Origin: SIAQ01 sp964484265
GTDB taxonomy: Bacteria; Planctomycetota; Planctomycetia; Gemmatales; Gemmataceae
Assembly: GCA_964484265.1 (NCBI GenBank)
Contig: CAZAFH010000002.1
Coordinates: 62,001-126,000, forward strand
DNA: 64,000 nt
Direction: 5' to 3'
Numbering within the stretch: position 1 is the first letter of the stretch; each line of letters begins with the position of its first letter. The position numbers and the translations under genes were made by a program. The notes under the pieces were generated by a model. The model did not search any database and was not told the DNA's origin. It saw only the letters and a program-made list of their open reading frames with translations. Positions 1 to 8,683 of this stretch are shown here, piece by piece.

Positions 1-1
1 C

Positions 2-238
2 TTCGTCAACTACGTGGTCACGACGAAAAATGGCCGAGTCCTGACCGGCATGCTCGCGAGCGAAAGCCCGACCACGATTACCTTGCGCCGTGCCGAGGGC
101 GCGGAAGACATCGTGGCCCGCAACGATATCGAGGAATTCGCCTCCACGCGTCTGTCGCTCATGCCGGACGGCCTTGAGGATCGGATCGACGTTCAGCAGA
201 TGGCGGACTTGCTGCGGTTTCTCCTGGAACGGAAGTAG
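2..238 (+). CDS. C-terminal end of PVC-type haem-binding domain protein (partial)
   Basis: The frame is open from base 2 and ends at a TAG, so only the last 78 codons lie in the window. The visible part matches the C-terminal portion of the Pirellula/Verrucomicrobium-type putative haem-binding domain (TIGR02603): a YVVTTKNGRVLTG strand, then a TITLRRAEG-like strand, a SLMPDGL turn and a final helix ending DLLRFLLERK. The CxxCH motif that binds haem in this family would lie upstream, outside the window. Such domains usually close long secreted propeller or dehydrogenase-like proteins in planctomycetes. The gene is followed by 168 bp holding promoter module A1. The family call is from memory of the domain pattern; what precedes it is unknown. 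Confidence 0.75.
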   Translation, partial: FVNYVVTTKNGRVLTGMLASESPTTITLRRAEGAEDIVARNDIEEFASTRLSLMPDGLEDRIDVQQMADLLRFLLERK

Positions 239-288
239 TCCCTCGAACCTTGTCGCGCGTCTCTCGTCGAATCGTTGAATATCTTGGC

Positions 289-316
289 TTGATCTGCATG
301 CAGAATATGATACTAT
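289..316 (+). promoter_or_regulatory. Promoter A1 with TGCATGCA palindrome in the spacer
   Basis: Reading the plus strand, a -35-like TTGATC (289-294) and a -10-like TACTAT (311-316) are 16 bp apart. The spacer begins with TGCATGCA (295-302), part of the perfect 10-bp palindrome CTGCATGCAG. The same arrangement occurs at 22518-22545. A run of ten C residues follows at 336-345, inside the presumed leader of the DUF1549 gene that starts at 407. The boxes are weak matches to the housekeeping consensus; conservation with the second copy is the main support. Confidence 0.5.
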
Positions 317-406
317 GAATGGATTACTGCCCCCGCCCCCCCCCCGGTAACTTGCCGATCCGAATTGGAACGAACCAAACGCCGCACGCCTTTTGGATGA
401 TGTCCC

Positions 407-2356
407 ATGAAATCGACAAAACTCCTGGTTCTGGCCGCCACACTCGGCATCCTGTTGCAGGGCAAGTCGGCGGCATCCGAACTTACTTTCGAGCGCGATG
501 TGCTGCCGATCCTGAACGCCCATTGCCTTCAGTGTCATGGCGGCTTGCAGCAAAAAGGCAAGCTTGACCTGCGTTCGCTTGCGGGCATCACCACCGGCGG
601 CCGTGGCGGCAAGGCGATTGAGCCGGGCCATCCTGAGAAAAGCCTGCTCTGGCAGCGAATCGCTAGCGACGAGATGCCGCCTCGGCCGATCAAGGTTTCG
701 GCGGAGCAAAAGCAGCTCATCGCGCGCTGGATCAAAAGCGGTGCCAGGCGAGCCGAGGTCGCCTCCGCCTTCGTAATTCCGGCCAGGGCGCGCACTGCTG
801 GGGATTTGGCGCAACTGATCGACCGTGAGATCGACGCTCAGCTGGCGATGAACAAGATCCCCGCCTCGCCCGCCGCGGACGATGGCGAATTTCTCCGCCG
901 CAGTTACCTGGACGTTCACGGTCGGATCCCCACACGCGTTCAGGCGAAGGCGTTTCTCGACAGTACGGATCCGAACAAGCGTCAGAAGTTGATTGAAACG
1001 CTCCTCCAGGATTCGTCCTATGGCCAGTATTGGGCCCGGCTGTGGCGGGATCGCGTGGCCGTGCCGGTCGCGGCTGGAGAAGATCTTCGCGCCTCACATA
1101 CGGTGGCATTCCACCAATGGCTGACCGAGGCGTTCAACAAGAATCGTCCCTGGAATGAGCTGGTACGCGAGATGATCACGGCGGAGGGGGAGACGCCCCC
1201 GGTGGCGTTTATTCGCCAGTGCATGGACGACGGTCAGCCGCGGGCCGGCCGGCTGGCGGCGTCGACTGCCAAGCGATTCCTGGGCATCCAACTGCAATGC
1301 GCCGAGTGCCACGACCATCCTTTCACGACCTGGAAACAGGACGACTTCTGGGGGCTGGCCGCATTCTTCAGCCGCACGGCAAGAGTCGAAAAAAACAGGA
1401 CCGAAACCAGGGCCGGCATCTACGACACCCAGAAGGGGCCGCCGGCAACCCGCTTCGGCCTGAAGCCGCTCGTTCGCAAGGAAGGCGGGGCCGTTCTGTT
1501 GCCGGACGACGCCGGTCCTCATGCGGGCAAGGTCGTTGTCGCCAAGTTCCTCGAAGGCGGGGCGATCAAACTGCCGGACAACCTGGCCGACAAAGAGTTC
1601 CCTCGACGCATTCTGGCTGAGTGGATCACCTCCCCGAAGAATGTCTTCTTCGCACGAGCCACGGTGAACAGGCTCTGGGCTCAAGTGTTTGGCCGCGGCC
1701 TGGTTGAGCCGGTGGACAGCCTGGATGCGGAGAACCTGCCTTCGCATCCCACTTTGCTTAACGCGTTGGCCGGCGAGCTGGTTGCGTCGGGCTATGACCT
1801 CAAGCATCTACTGCGCGGCATGCTGCTGAGCCGGGCCTACGAGCGCACCCATCGCACGGTGGCTGGCAATGAGAATGATGCGACTCTGTACAGCCACACC
1901 ACGGTCAAGGTGATCGCGCCGGAATCGTTCTACGATTGCCTCGTCATCGCCTCCGGCGGCGAGTTGAAAGACGGTAAGGCGGTCATTTCCGTGGGCGGAA
2001 AGTCGGACAGGGGCGAAGTTCTGCTCAATCGAACGAACTTTCTCAAGCTGTTCAAGACCGACGACATCGACGGCAGTCCCATGGATTACACACAAGGAAT
2101 TCCGCAGGTGTTAGCGCTCTTGAATGAACGCTCTACCAATGTCCCGAACAAGCTTGTTGAGCAGGCGATGAGGGAAAAAGGGGACGACGATTCGATTGTG
2201 ACGCGAATTTACGTCGGTGTTTTGAGCCGGCCGCCCACGAGCGATGACCTGACCATTGTTCGTGATTTCTTCGCTCGTCGGCCTTCGGATCCAGGCCGAT
2301 TCCAGGCAATCTGGTGGGCGCTGGTGAACTCTCCAGAATTTGCAGTAATCCCATGA
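407..2356 (+). CDS. PSCyt1-DUF1549-DUF1553 secreted dihaem cytochrome protein
   Basis: This 649-residue protein has a short N-terminal export signal (about residues 1-24). A planctomycete cytochrome c (PSCyt1) domain follows, with haem motif CLQCH at residues 40-44 and an EMPPRP segment further on. The middle is a DUF1549 (PSCyt2) region with a second haem motif, CAECHDHPF, from residue 298. The C-terminal half is DUF1553 (PSD1), with signatures such as VNRLWAQVFGRGLVEP and NSPEF at the end. The family is exported and thought to bind haem c; its substrate is unknown. It is the first gene of a pair with the DUF1501 gene at 2379 (22-bp gap) and follows promoter module A1. Bases 431-495 are almost identical to the 5-prime end of the paralogue at 3738. 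Confidence 0.9.
   Translation: MKSTKLLVLAATLGILLQGKSAASELTFERDVLPILNAHCLQCHGGLQQKGKLDLRSLAGITTGGRGGKAIEPGHPEKSLLWQRIASDEMPPRPIKVSAEQKQLIARWIKSGARRAEVASAFVIPARARTAGDLAQLIDREIDAQLAMNKIPASPAADDGEFLRRSYLDVHGRIPTRVQAKAFLDSTDPNKRQKLIETLLQDSSYGQYWARLWRDRVAVPVAAGEDLRASHTVAFHQWLTEAFNKNRPWNELVREMITAEGETPPVAFIRQCMDDGQPRAGRLAASTAKRFLGIQLQCAECHDHPFTTWKQDDFWGLAAFFSRTARVEKNRTETRAGIYDTQKGPPATRFGLKPLVRKEGGAVLLPDDAGPHAGKVVVAKFLEGGAIKLPDNLADKEFPRRILAEWITSPKNVFFARATVNRLWAQVFGRGLVEPVDSLDAENLPSHPTLLNALAGELVASGYDLKHLLRGMLLSRAYERTHRTVAGNENDATLYSHTTVKVIAPESFYDCLVIASGGELKDGKAVISVGGKSDRGEVLLNRTNFLKLFKTDDIDGSPMDYTQGIPQVLALLNERSTNVPNKLVEQAMREKGDDDSIVTRIYVGVLSRPPTSDDLTIVRDFFARRPSDPGRFQAIWWALVNSPEFAVIP
431..495 (+). repeat. 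65-bp near-identical 5-prime coding repeat, copy 1
   Basis: Bases 431-495 encode the signal peptide and the first mature residues of the DUF1549 gene at 407. They match 3762-3826 in the next DUF1549 gene with one difference in 65 bases. Outside this block the two genes diverge strongly, so the block looks like recent gene conversion or a shared recombination junction rather than ordinary paralogy. Confidence 0.85.
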
Positions 2357-2378
2357 ATAGAGAAATAGGAAACAAAAC

Positions 2379-3698
2379 ATGCTCGATTCGCTGCATTACT
2401 CTTTGATGACTCGACGCGAGGTTTTGCGCCTGACCGCTGCCGGCATAGGGGGTGTGTCGCTATCGCAATGGTTGCCGACGCTTGGCGCCCACGCCGCGGA
2501 GGATCAACCGAAGCGCCGCCATAAGTCGTGCATTCTCCTCTGGATGGACGGCGGCCCCTCGCAGACCGACACCTTCGATCCCAAGCCTGAGGCGCCGTCC
2601 GAGTATCGTGGCATCTATCGCACGATCTCGACTTCCGTCTCAGGTCTCCATATCGCCGAGGGTTACAGCCGGCTCTCGCGGCTCATGCACCATGCCGCCA
2701 TCATTCGCGGCATGCGGACCGACGAGGCAGCCGAACACATTCGCGGCCGCATTTACATGCATACCGGCTACCGCCCCAATTTTGCCGGGCTCAACTATCC
2801 GACGATGGGCTCGATCGTCGCCTCGCAACGGCCACAGGGAACGGGGCTGCCCAACTTCGTCGTGGCCGGCAAGACCATGGAAAACGGCGGCTTTCCGTAC
2901 ATTGCCGACGGTGGCTACCTCGGACCACGTCACAACGGTCTGATCCTTCGCAATCTGGAGGCGGGGCTGGAGAATGCCCGCCCGCATTCGGACCCAACCG
3001 GTTTCGAAGATCGCATCGCCCTCGCCGATCGCCTTGCCCAACAATTTCAGCGAACCGCGCCGGTGCCCGCCGTCGCCGCTCAGCGCACTGCGTATCAAGG
3101 GGCTCTGGAACTGATGCGTTCCAGCCGTAGTCAGGCGTTTGACCTGACGCGTGAACCGGACCGCGTTCGCGATCGCTATGGCCGACACGAGTTCGGCCAG
3201 GGCTGTCTGCTCGCGCGCCGCCTCGTGGAAGCTGGAGTGCCCTTCGTCGAAGTCTACCTCAGCGACTGGGACACACACGAGCAGCGCCGCGCCGATCTGG
3301 TGCGCGATACCTTGCTGCCTGTCAGCGATCAAGCCATGACGGCGCTTCTGACCGACCTCATCGACCGAGGACTGCTTGACGACACGCTGATCGTCTGGAT
3401 GGGCGAATTCGGCCGCACGCCACGATGCAACGCCGGTCCAGGTGGAAGCCGCAACCACTATGACCGTGCTTGGTCCACGGTTCTCTTCGGCGGAGGCGTG
3501 CGCGGCGGGCAGGTCATCGGCCGCACGGACGCCAACGCGGCGGAGGTGGTCGATCGCCCGGTCAGCGGTCCCGAATTCATGGCCACGATTCTGAGCCTCC
3601 TCGGATTGGATCCGACGAGCGACCTTCACGCCGGCGCTCGGCCCGTCCGCATGACGGCACCCGGCGGCGTGCCGATCCGCGAGTTGGAACGAGCCTAA
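2379..3698 (+). CDS. DUF1501 family Tat-exported protein
   Basis: The 439-residue protein starts with a twin-arginine signal (TRREVLRLTAAG near residues 11-22, ending around AHAAE). It shows the DUF1501 hallmarks: GGPSQTDTFDPK from about residue 57, a WDTHEQ motif, and WMGEFGRTP from residue 340. DUF1501 proteins belong to the alkaline phosphatase/sulfatase-like fold group, but no substrate is established for them. It lies 22 bp downstream of the DUF1549 gene, the usual two-gene unit in planctomycetes, and the two products probably act together outside the cytoplasmic membrane. The pairing is seen here; joint function is inference. Confidence 0.92.
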   Translation: MLDSLHYSLMTRREVLRLTAAGIGGVSLSQWLPTLGAHAAEDQPKRRHKSCILLWMDGGPSQTDTFDPKPEAPSEYRGIYRTISTSVSGLHIAEGYSRLSRLMHHAAIIRGMRTDEAAEHIRGRIYMHTGYRPNFAGLNYPTMGSIVASQRPQGTGLPNFVVAGKTMENGGFPYIADGGYLGPRHNGLILRNLEAGLENARPHSDPTGFEDRIALADRLAQQFQRTAPVPAVAAQRTAYQGALELMRSSRSQAFDLTREPDRVRDRYGRHEFGQGCLLARRLVEAGVPFVEVYLSDWDTHEQRRADLVRDTLLPVSDQAMTALLTDLIDRGLLDDTLIVWMGEFGRTPRCNAGPGGSRNHYDRAWSTVLFGGGVRGGQVIGRTDANAAEVVDRPVSGPEFMATILSLLGLDPTSDLHAGARPVRMTAPGGVPIRELERA

Positions 3699-3737
3699 CA
3701 CACGAGCTTTTCAGTGCATGATGGTGGATATCAAATC

Positions 3738-5645
3738 ATGAACCTACAAAATTCTGTCATCCTGGCCGCCACACTCGGCATCCTGGTGCAGGGCAAGTCG
3801 GCGGCATCCGAACTTACTTTCGAGCGAAACGTCCTGCCGATCTTGACATCGCATTGCCTGGCGTGTCACGGCGGTGTCACTCAGAAGAACGGCCTCGACA
3901 TGCGCACGCACGCCAGCCTTATGCGCGGCGGCGATAGGGGCGCCGCCATCAGCCCCGGCCAGGTTGACAAAAGTTTGCTGTGGCAAAAGATCCTCAAGGA
4001 CGACATGCCACGCAACGACAACAAGGTTTCGGCCTCCGACAAGGAAATCATTCGAAAGTGGATCGAAACCGGCGCCAAGTCGAACCGTGTCGCGCGTCAA
4101 TTTGAACCGCCCGCCAAAGCCAATTCTCCTGCAGCGGTCGCCAAGCGAATCGATCAGATCATCAATGACAAGCTGTCAGCCGCGAAGATTCCCGCTTCGC
4201 CGCGCGCCGACGATGCCGAGTTTCTTCGCCGCGTGACGCTTGACATCACCGGACGCATTCCCACTGCCGAGAAGGCCAAATCCTTCCTGACGAGCACAGC
4301 AGCCGATCGTCGCGAAAAACTCATCGACGCCTTGTTGGCGGAGCCTGAATACGGTCAGAACTTCGCCACCGAGTGGGTCAATGCCTTTCGCCGAATTTCG
4401 ATGAATACGACGGGCCGGCGTCTGGAGAAGCTGCACGATTACACGCGCAAACTGGGAGAGGGGCTACAGGAAGGCAAAGGATGGGACGCGCTCATGCGTG
4501 AAGTCATCGCGTACAGTGGCCCCTACACCAAAAACTCGCCCGAGCCGGCATTCACCTTCTTGAACTACGGCATGAACGGCGAAGTCAGTATTCCGACGCT
4601 GACGGGGAACCTCTCCCAGGTCATGCTCGGCTTGCAGCTGCAATGTGCGGAATGCCACAATCATCCCTACTCGGATTGGAAGCAGACCGATTTTTGGGGG
4701 TTGGCGGCATTTTTCAACAACACGAAGATCGTCAACGCCGGGCTCGGCGAAGTGATCAACAAGAAGGCCAAGCCGGGCGAACCCGTCGCGATCGTCATTC
4801 CGTCCGGCGGAGCACGCAACGCGGGCAAGAAGGTGGTCGCGAAGTTCATGCTCGGCGCGGAGCCGAAGCTAGACGCAATGCAACCGCACCGGCCGGCGTT
4901 TGCCGAATGGCTCACCAGCCGAGAGAATCCCTTTTTCGCACGGGCCTTCGTCAATCGTCAGTGGGCTCATTTCCTCGGACGCGGCTTCGTCAATCCGTTG
5001 AACGATTTCAACGATGCCAATCCCCCCTCGCATCCCGAAGCCCTGGAGATACTGGCTGGTGAGTTCGCCGCATCGGGGTTCGACCTGCGCCACCTGATTC
5101 GCTCGATCTGTTTGACGGAGACGTATCAACGAACCAGCCAGCCGACTTCCGCGAATGAGAAAGACGTCTCGCTTTTCAGCCATATGGCCGTCAAGGTGAT
5201 GACGCCGGAGATGCTCTACGATTCCCTGCGTCTCGCGTTGGAGGTGCCGGAAATCGCCACCCCGAATGAGCCGAAACTCAAGGCGGTCGACTCCGAAACG
5301 GGACCGCAGTCGGTGCGCACACGCTTCGTGCAGTTCTATCGCGGCATCAGCAGCAGCGAAGACCCCACCGATTACACGTTTGGCGTGCCGCAGGTGTTAC
5401 GTCTCATGAATCAAGCCAACTTCAAAGATGGCGGCAAGATCGTGCCCCGCCTTCTAAAGGAGCATCCGACGGAGCCCGAGCGAATTCTCGACACGCTGTT
5501 TCTCAACACCTTGGCGCGTCTACCCGACGCCGAGGAAAGGCCGAGATACCTGGCCTTCGTCAGGCAACAAACCTCGCCCCAGGTGGGCTTTAACCTGGTG
5601 TTGTGGACGCTGATGAATAGCCCCGAATTCGTACTGAATCGCTAA
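3738..5645 (+). CDS. PSCyt1-DUF1549-DUF1553 secreted dihaem cytochrome protein (second copy)
   Basis: I place the start at the ATG at 3738 because the next residues form a signal peptide nearly identical to that of the gene at 407; an in-frame ATG at 3714 would add eight unrelated residues. The 635-residue protein has haem motif CLACH at residue 40 and CAECHNHPY at about 303, then the DUF1553 half with FVNRQWAHFLGRGFVNPLND and a final NSPEF. Its body differs clearly from the gene at 407, yet bases 3762-3826 match 431-495 with one mismatch in 65. It pairs with the DUF1501 gene at 5698 (52-bp gap). Confidence 0.9.
   Translation: MNLQNSVILAATLGILVQGKSAASELTFERNVLPILTSHCLACHGGVTQKNGLDMRTHASLMRGGDRGAAISPGQVDKSLLWQKILKDDMPRNDNKVSASDKEIIRKWIETGAKSNRVARQFEPPAKANSPAAVAKRIDQIINDKLSAAKIPASPRADDAEFLRRVTLDITGRIPTAEKAKSFLTSTAADRREKLIDALLAEPEYGQNFATEWVNAFRRISMNTTGRRLEKLHDYTRKLGEGLQEGKGWDALMREVIAYSGPYTKNSPEPAFTFLNYGMNGEVSIPTLTGNLSQVMLGLQLQCAECHNHPYSDWKQTDFWGLAAFFNNTKIVNAGLGEVINKKAKPGEPVAIVIPSGGARNAGKKVVAKFMLGAEPKLDAMQPHRPAFAEWLTSRENPFFARAFVNRQWAHFLGRGFVNPLNDFNDANPPSHPEALEILAGEFAASGFDLRHLIRSICLTETYQRTSQPTSANEKDVSLFSHMAVKVMTPEMLYDSLRLALEVPEIATPNEPKLKAVDSETGPQSVRTRFVQFYRGISSSEDPTDYTFGVPQVLRLMNQANFKDGGKIVPRLLKEHPTEPERILDTLFLNTLARLPDAEERPRYLAFVRQQTSPQVGFNLVLWTLMNSPEFVLNR
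3762..3826 (+). repeat. 65-bp near-identical 5-prime coding repeat, copy 2
   Basis: Partner of 431-495, with a single T-to-G difference (at 455 versus 3786) and otherwise identical, including all silent positions. It covers the signal peptide and the start of the PSCyt1 domain of the gene at 3738. Confidence 0.85.
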
Positions 5646-5697
5646 CGATCCATCGCCGGTAACAGCCGAAACAACCAGACCATCCCGGAGGTATGAC

Positions 5698-6972
5698 ATG
5701 CCCCAGCTCTCTCGACGCGACACGCTACGCCTGGCTTCCGCGAGCCTATTTGGCGGCACATCGCACTGGCTACTCCCCGCTCTGGCGAGAGCCGCGCAGG
5801 GCCAGCGCCCGCACAAGGCGTGCATACTGCTGTTCATGAACGGCGGCGCCAGCCAGCATCACACGTTCACACTACCGGAGCGCGATGGTCAATACGTACC
5901 CATTCAGACCGCGCTGCCGGGCGTGCAGATCAGCGAGCATCTGCCGAAGCTGGCAGCTCAAATGCGCGACTGGGTGCTGATTCGCAGCATGTCCACTGGC
6001 CAGCCCGATCACGCGGTTGGCCGAGAGCTGATGCACACCGGCGAAACACCCAGCACCGTGCAACGTCCCTCCCTGGGGAATTTTGCATCCGATCAGCTTG
6101 GTGAAGCGAACTTTGAACTTCCTAAATTCATCACGATCAACGGCATCGGCACGGCCAACGTCCCAGTGTTCGTGTCTCGGCCCGCTTACCTGAATCCCCG
6201 GCACACTTCCGTCGAGGTTCCCACGCCCGACCAGGCCATGGACAACCTGGTGACCGGCATGACCGACGAACAGATGTCGAGCGCCGTGGCCCTGTTGCAG
6301 GCTTCGCAGCGGCGATTCTTGGCCACACGCCCGGCACCGTCGGCGGGGTTGCAGCAAGCTGCGTACGATCAGGCCCTACGCATGATGCGGTCCGATCGCG
6401 TGCGTGCTTTCGACATTGCTCGCGAATCTAACCGGGTTCGCGAACGATATGGCGACACCGACTTTGGCAAAGGCTGCCTGCTGGCGCGCCGTCTGGTCGA
6501 GGTCGGCGTGCCGTTCGTGGAAGTCGTCTACAACGGCTGGGACGACCACGGCGACGGTGTGGCCGCACGCAACATCCGCATGCGCAGCCCGGTGATGGAT
6601 CAGGCGATGTCGGCCCTGGTCGATGACCTGAAAGCGCGGGGCCTGCTCGATTCGACGCTCGTCGTGTGGATGAGTGAATTTGGCCGCACCCCGCAGTTCG
6701 GCCCTGGACGTGATAGTTCTCTCGGCGGTGGCCACTGGGCGCGAGCGTGGACCACGGCTCTCGCTGGCGGCGGTATCCGGGCAGGCCAGGTGATTGGCCG
6801 GGTGGATGCGCGCGGCGCCGAGCCAACCGATCGTCCTGTGAGCGCTCAGGATTTCCTTGCCACGCTTTGTCGGATTCTGGGCATTGACTACGCGCGCGAA
6901 TACGAAACACGCGAAGGTCGGCCAATGAGCTTTCTGCGTCGCAACGCCCGGCCGATCGCTGAGGTGATCTAA
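5698..6972 (+). CDS. DUF1501 family Tat-exported protein, TFTLPE subtype
   Basis: A GGAGG ribosome binding site lies just before the ATG. The 424-residue protein has a twin-arginine signal (LSRRDTLRLASAS) and DUF1501 motifs: FMNGGASQHHTFTLPE from residue 46 and WMSEFGRTP from about 324. The first motif has HHTFTLPE where most DUF1501 proteins here have DTFDPK. The same variant occurs in the DUF1501 at 52396, so these two form a subtype, and both follow DUF1549 genes of the CAECHNHP type. It is the second gene of the pair starting at 3738. Confidence 0.9.
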   Translation: MPQLSRRDTLRLASASLFGGTSHWLLPALARAAQGQRPHKACILLFMNGGASQHHTFTLPERDGQYVPIQTALPGVQISEHLPKLAAQMRDWVLIRSMSTGQPDHAVGRELMHTGETPSTVQRPSLGNFASDQLGEANFELPKFITINGIGTANVPVFVSRPAYLNPRHTSVEVPTPDQAMDNLVTGMTDEQMSSAVALLQASQRRFLATRPAPSAGLQQAAYDQALRMMRSDRVRAFDIARESNRVRERYGDTDFGKGCLLARRLVEVGVPFVEVVYNGWDDHGDGVAARNIRMRSPVMDQAMSALVDDLKARGLLDSTLVVWMSEFGRTPQFGPGRDSSLGGGHWARAWTTALAGGGIRAGQVIGRVDARGAEPTDRPVSAQDFLATLCRILGIDYAREYETREGRPMSFLRRNARPIAEVI

Positions 6973-7123
6973 TACGCGCTATAAGTCAAGGAACTGCATG
7001 AGGACGCTGCGCGGCGCGCAGGGGTCATCATGAGATCGGATTTGAACCGCTTGAAGATGGTCGGACTGACGATGGTTGTGTCGGCAACTACTTCACCGCA
7101 AACTATTGAAGGAAAATGGTACG

Positions 7124-8059
7124 ATGAACATCCGACGCTTGCCACTGATAGTCCTTGTGTTGCTGCACGCTTCGCCGATTGTCCGGGCCGGATCGCCTGC
7201 CCCCTTTTCCAAGGAGGCACAGGGCGACTGGTATGTTCTCGCGGCCCATCGAGGCAACAAGAACATCGCTGCCGACAAGTGGACTGGCTCGCGCGTCAGC
7301 GTCACGGCCGAGCGCATCACCTGGCACGATGCCGAAAAGGCCGAAGTGCCGCTGCTCAGCATGATGTGCGAACGCGTCCCCGCTTCGCCTGCCGTGAAGA
7401 AGCCGTTCGATCCCAACGAATTGATCGGTACCGTGCGCGGCAACCTCTGCCCCAAGCAAGACGTGAAGCTGTCTGCACGCTGGCAAATCACGGATAACGA
7501 CGTGCTGCTTGTCTTTGTGCAGGTCGCCGAGTTCAAGGGGAATCGCAATGGAACCTATACCGGCGCCTCCCCGGCTGATGTACTGCTCACCTGCCAGCGC
7601 AAACCGCTCCCCGCCGTATCGGCCCCGGATCCGGTCAAAGACGCGGGTCGCTTCGTCGGCAAATGGGCCGTCCTGGCCGAGTTCGACGACGCCAATTCCG
7701 CACGCACCCGACCGCAAGGACATGTCGAATTCACCGCCAGTGATTTCTTCAAACGCACGTCCTTCAACCCGAAAACCAAACCGGGACAGGAAGGAACGTG
7801 GAAGCTGCTGCCGGCGCAAGGCGCCCGTGGCCGCATGGATTTCGATTTCAAGTACGGCATCGAGCAGAACCAAGGCCGCTCGCCAAGCCTGTACACGTTT
7901 CACGGCGACGATCTCTTGATGGTGGTCTACCCCGAAGGAGGCTGGGCCAAGGACGCCATCGAGAATCAGGAACGCCGGCAACCGCCCACCCATTTCGGTT
8001 CGGACGGCAGCCGCAACATGTGGATCCTGCGGCGCATAGCGGCAACACCCAAACAATGA
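7124..8059 (+). CDS. Secreted two-domain protein, TIGR03067-like
   Basis: The start at 7124 has an AAGGAAAA ribosome binding site and gives a clean signal peptide (MNIRRLPLIVLVLLHASP, cut near VRAG). The 311-residue product has two copies of a module beginning QGDWYVLAAH and VGKWAVLAEFDD, each ending in beta-rich sequence. The second ends SRNMWILRR followed by a short tail. The opening motif resembles the planctomycete TIGR03067 domain (LQGxWxV), which has no known biochemical role. It is paralogous to the gene at 12469 (same domain order, WPESGW/YPEGGW and a closing LRR motif). It lies 150 bp after a DUF1501 gene and may be cotranscribed. A remnant of its C-terminus is repeated at 8554-8601. 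Confidence 0.75.
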   Translation: MNIRRLPLIVLVLLHASPIVRAGSPAPFSKEAQGDWYVLAAHRGNKNIAADKWTGSRVSVTAERITWHDAEKAEVPLLSMMCERVPASPAVKKPFDPNELIGTVRGNLCPKQDVKLSARWQITDNDVLLVFVQVAEFKGNRNGTYTGASPADVLLTCQRKPLPAVSAPDPVKDAGRFVGKWAVLAEFDDANSARTRPQGHVEFTASDFFKRTSFNPKTKPGQEGTWKLLPAQGARGRMDFDFKYGIEQNQGRSPSLYTFHGDDLLMVVYPEGGWAKDAIENQERRQPPTHFGSDGSRNMWILRRIAATPKQ

Positions 8060-8076
8060 TGCAAGCAGCACGCTCC
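8029..8076 (+). repeat. 48-bp direct repeat flanking the FHA gene, copy 1
   Basis: This block covers the last codons and stop of the TIGR03067-like gene and 17 bases beyond it. It matches 8571-8618 at 41 of 48 positions, without gaps. The FHA gene lies between the copies. Confidence 0.8.
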
Positions 8077-8140
8077 GCGAGGCCCAATTCTTGTCGAGCT
8101 TGTCGGTAAACAACTGTGGTCGAACTGATGAGGGTTCCGC

Positions 8141-8557
8141 GTGGCACATTTACTGGTCATCAAGGGCGCCGACGAAGGCAAGCAGTTTGATCTGTTTGAA
8201 CCGGTGGTCACCATCGGCCGTGATGACTGCAACAAAATCCGTTTGCGCGACAACTCGGTTTCGCGCTGCCATGCTGAATTTCGCCAGGCTGCCGGCGCCT
8301 TCTCCCTGCGGGACAATGGCAGCCAAAACGGCACCTTGGTCAACGGCTGCAAAATTACCGAAGTGGTCTTGAAACCGGGGGATCAGATACTCCTCGGCCA
8401 CACTACCCTGGTGTTCCTCGCGGGCAACGAAACCGAGGGCCCTCCCAACCACCTGGCCAACATCATCAGCGCGATCATGCGCGCAGGACAAAGAGCCGAA
8501 TACCGAACAAAGCCGCCCCAATCGGCAACATCGCAGAAACCTGTAACTCATTGGTGA
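8141..8557 (+). CDS. Stand-alone FHA domain protein
   Basis: A GTG start at 8141 gives a 138-residue cytoplasmic protein. Residues about 5-95 are a forkhead-associated domain with its phosphothreonine-binding signature: TIGRDDCNKIRL, SVSRCHAEF, then DNGSQNGTLVNG. FHA domains bind phosphothreonine on partner proteins. In planctomycetes an FHA of this MAHLLVIKGADEGK type is often followed by GAF, PP2C or kinase domains; here only about 40 residues of low-complexity tail follow, so the gene may be a shortened regulator. It is the only obvious cytoplasmic signalling protein nearby and is bracketed by a 48-bp direct repeat. Confidence 0.88.
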   Translation: MAHLLVIKGADEGKQFDLFEPVVTIGRDDCNKIRLRDNSVSRCHAEFRQAAGAFSLRDNGSQNGTLVNGCKITEVVLKPGDQILLGHTTLVFLAGNETEGPPNHLANIISAIMRAGQRAEYRTKPPQSATSQKPVTHW

Positions 8558-8601
8558 GCCGCAGAAAAACGCGGCGCATGGCGGCGACGCCCAAGCGATG
8601 A
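8554..8601 (+). pseudogene. Remnant of the 3-prime end of a TIGR03067-like gene
   Basis: Overlapping the FHA stop codon, the frame from 8554 reads VSRRKTRRMAATPKR and stops at 8599-8601. It aligns with the end of the protein encoded at 7124 (SRNMWILRRIAATPKQ, stop). Homology continues past the stop codon to 8618, so it is true duplicated DNA rather than chance. It is too short to be a gene. Confidence 0.7.
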
Positions 8602-8618
8602 TGCAAGTGGCACGCTCC
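8571..8618 (+). repeat. 48-bp direct repeat flanking the FHA gene, copy 2
   Basis: Matches 8029-8076 at 41 of 48 positions. Seven substitutions, mostly transitions, indicate an old duplication. Confidence 0.8.
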
Positions 8619-8683
8619 TTGGGATTGTTTGGCGCGAGGCGGAGGTAAAACCCTCGCCATGCTGCAGCTCAACCAGGCAAGTC

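Noticed and set aside
2640..3701. Minus-strand open frame of 353 codons opposite the DUF1501 gene
   Set aside because: Shadow of a high-GC coding gene; composition and lack of motifs do not support a product.
8619..8683. CGAGG/CCTCG stem near the end of the amidohydrolase gene as a terminator
   Set aside because: Only 5 bp of stem and no T-run; too weak to call.
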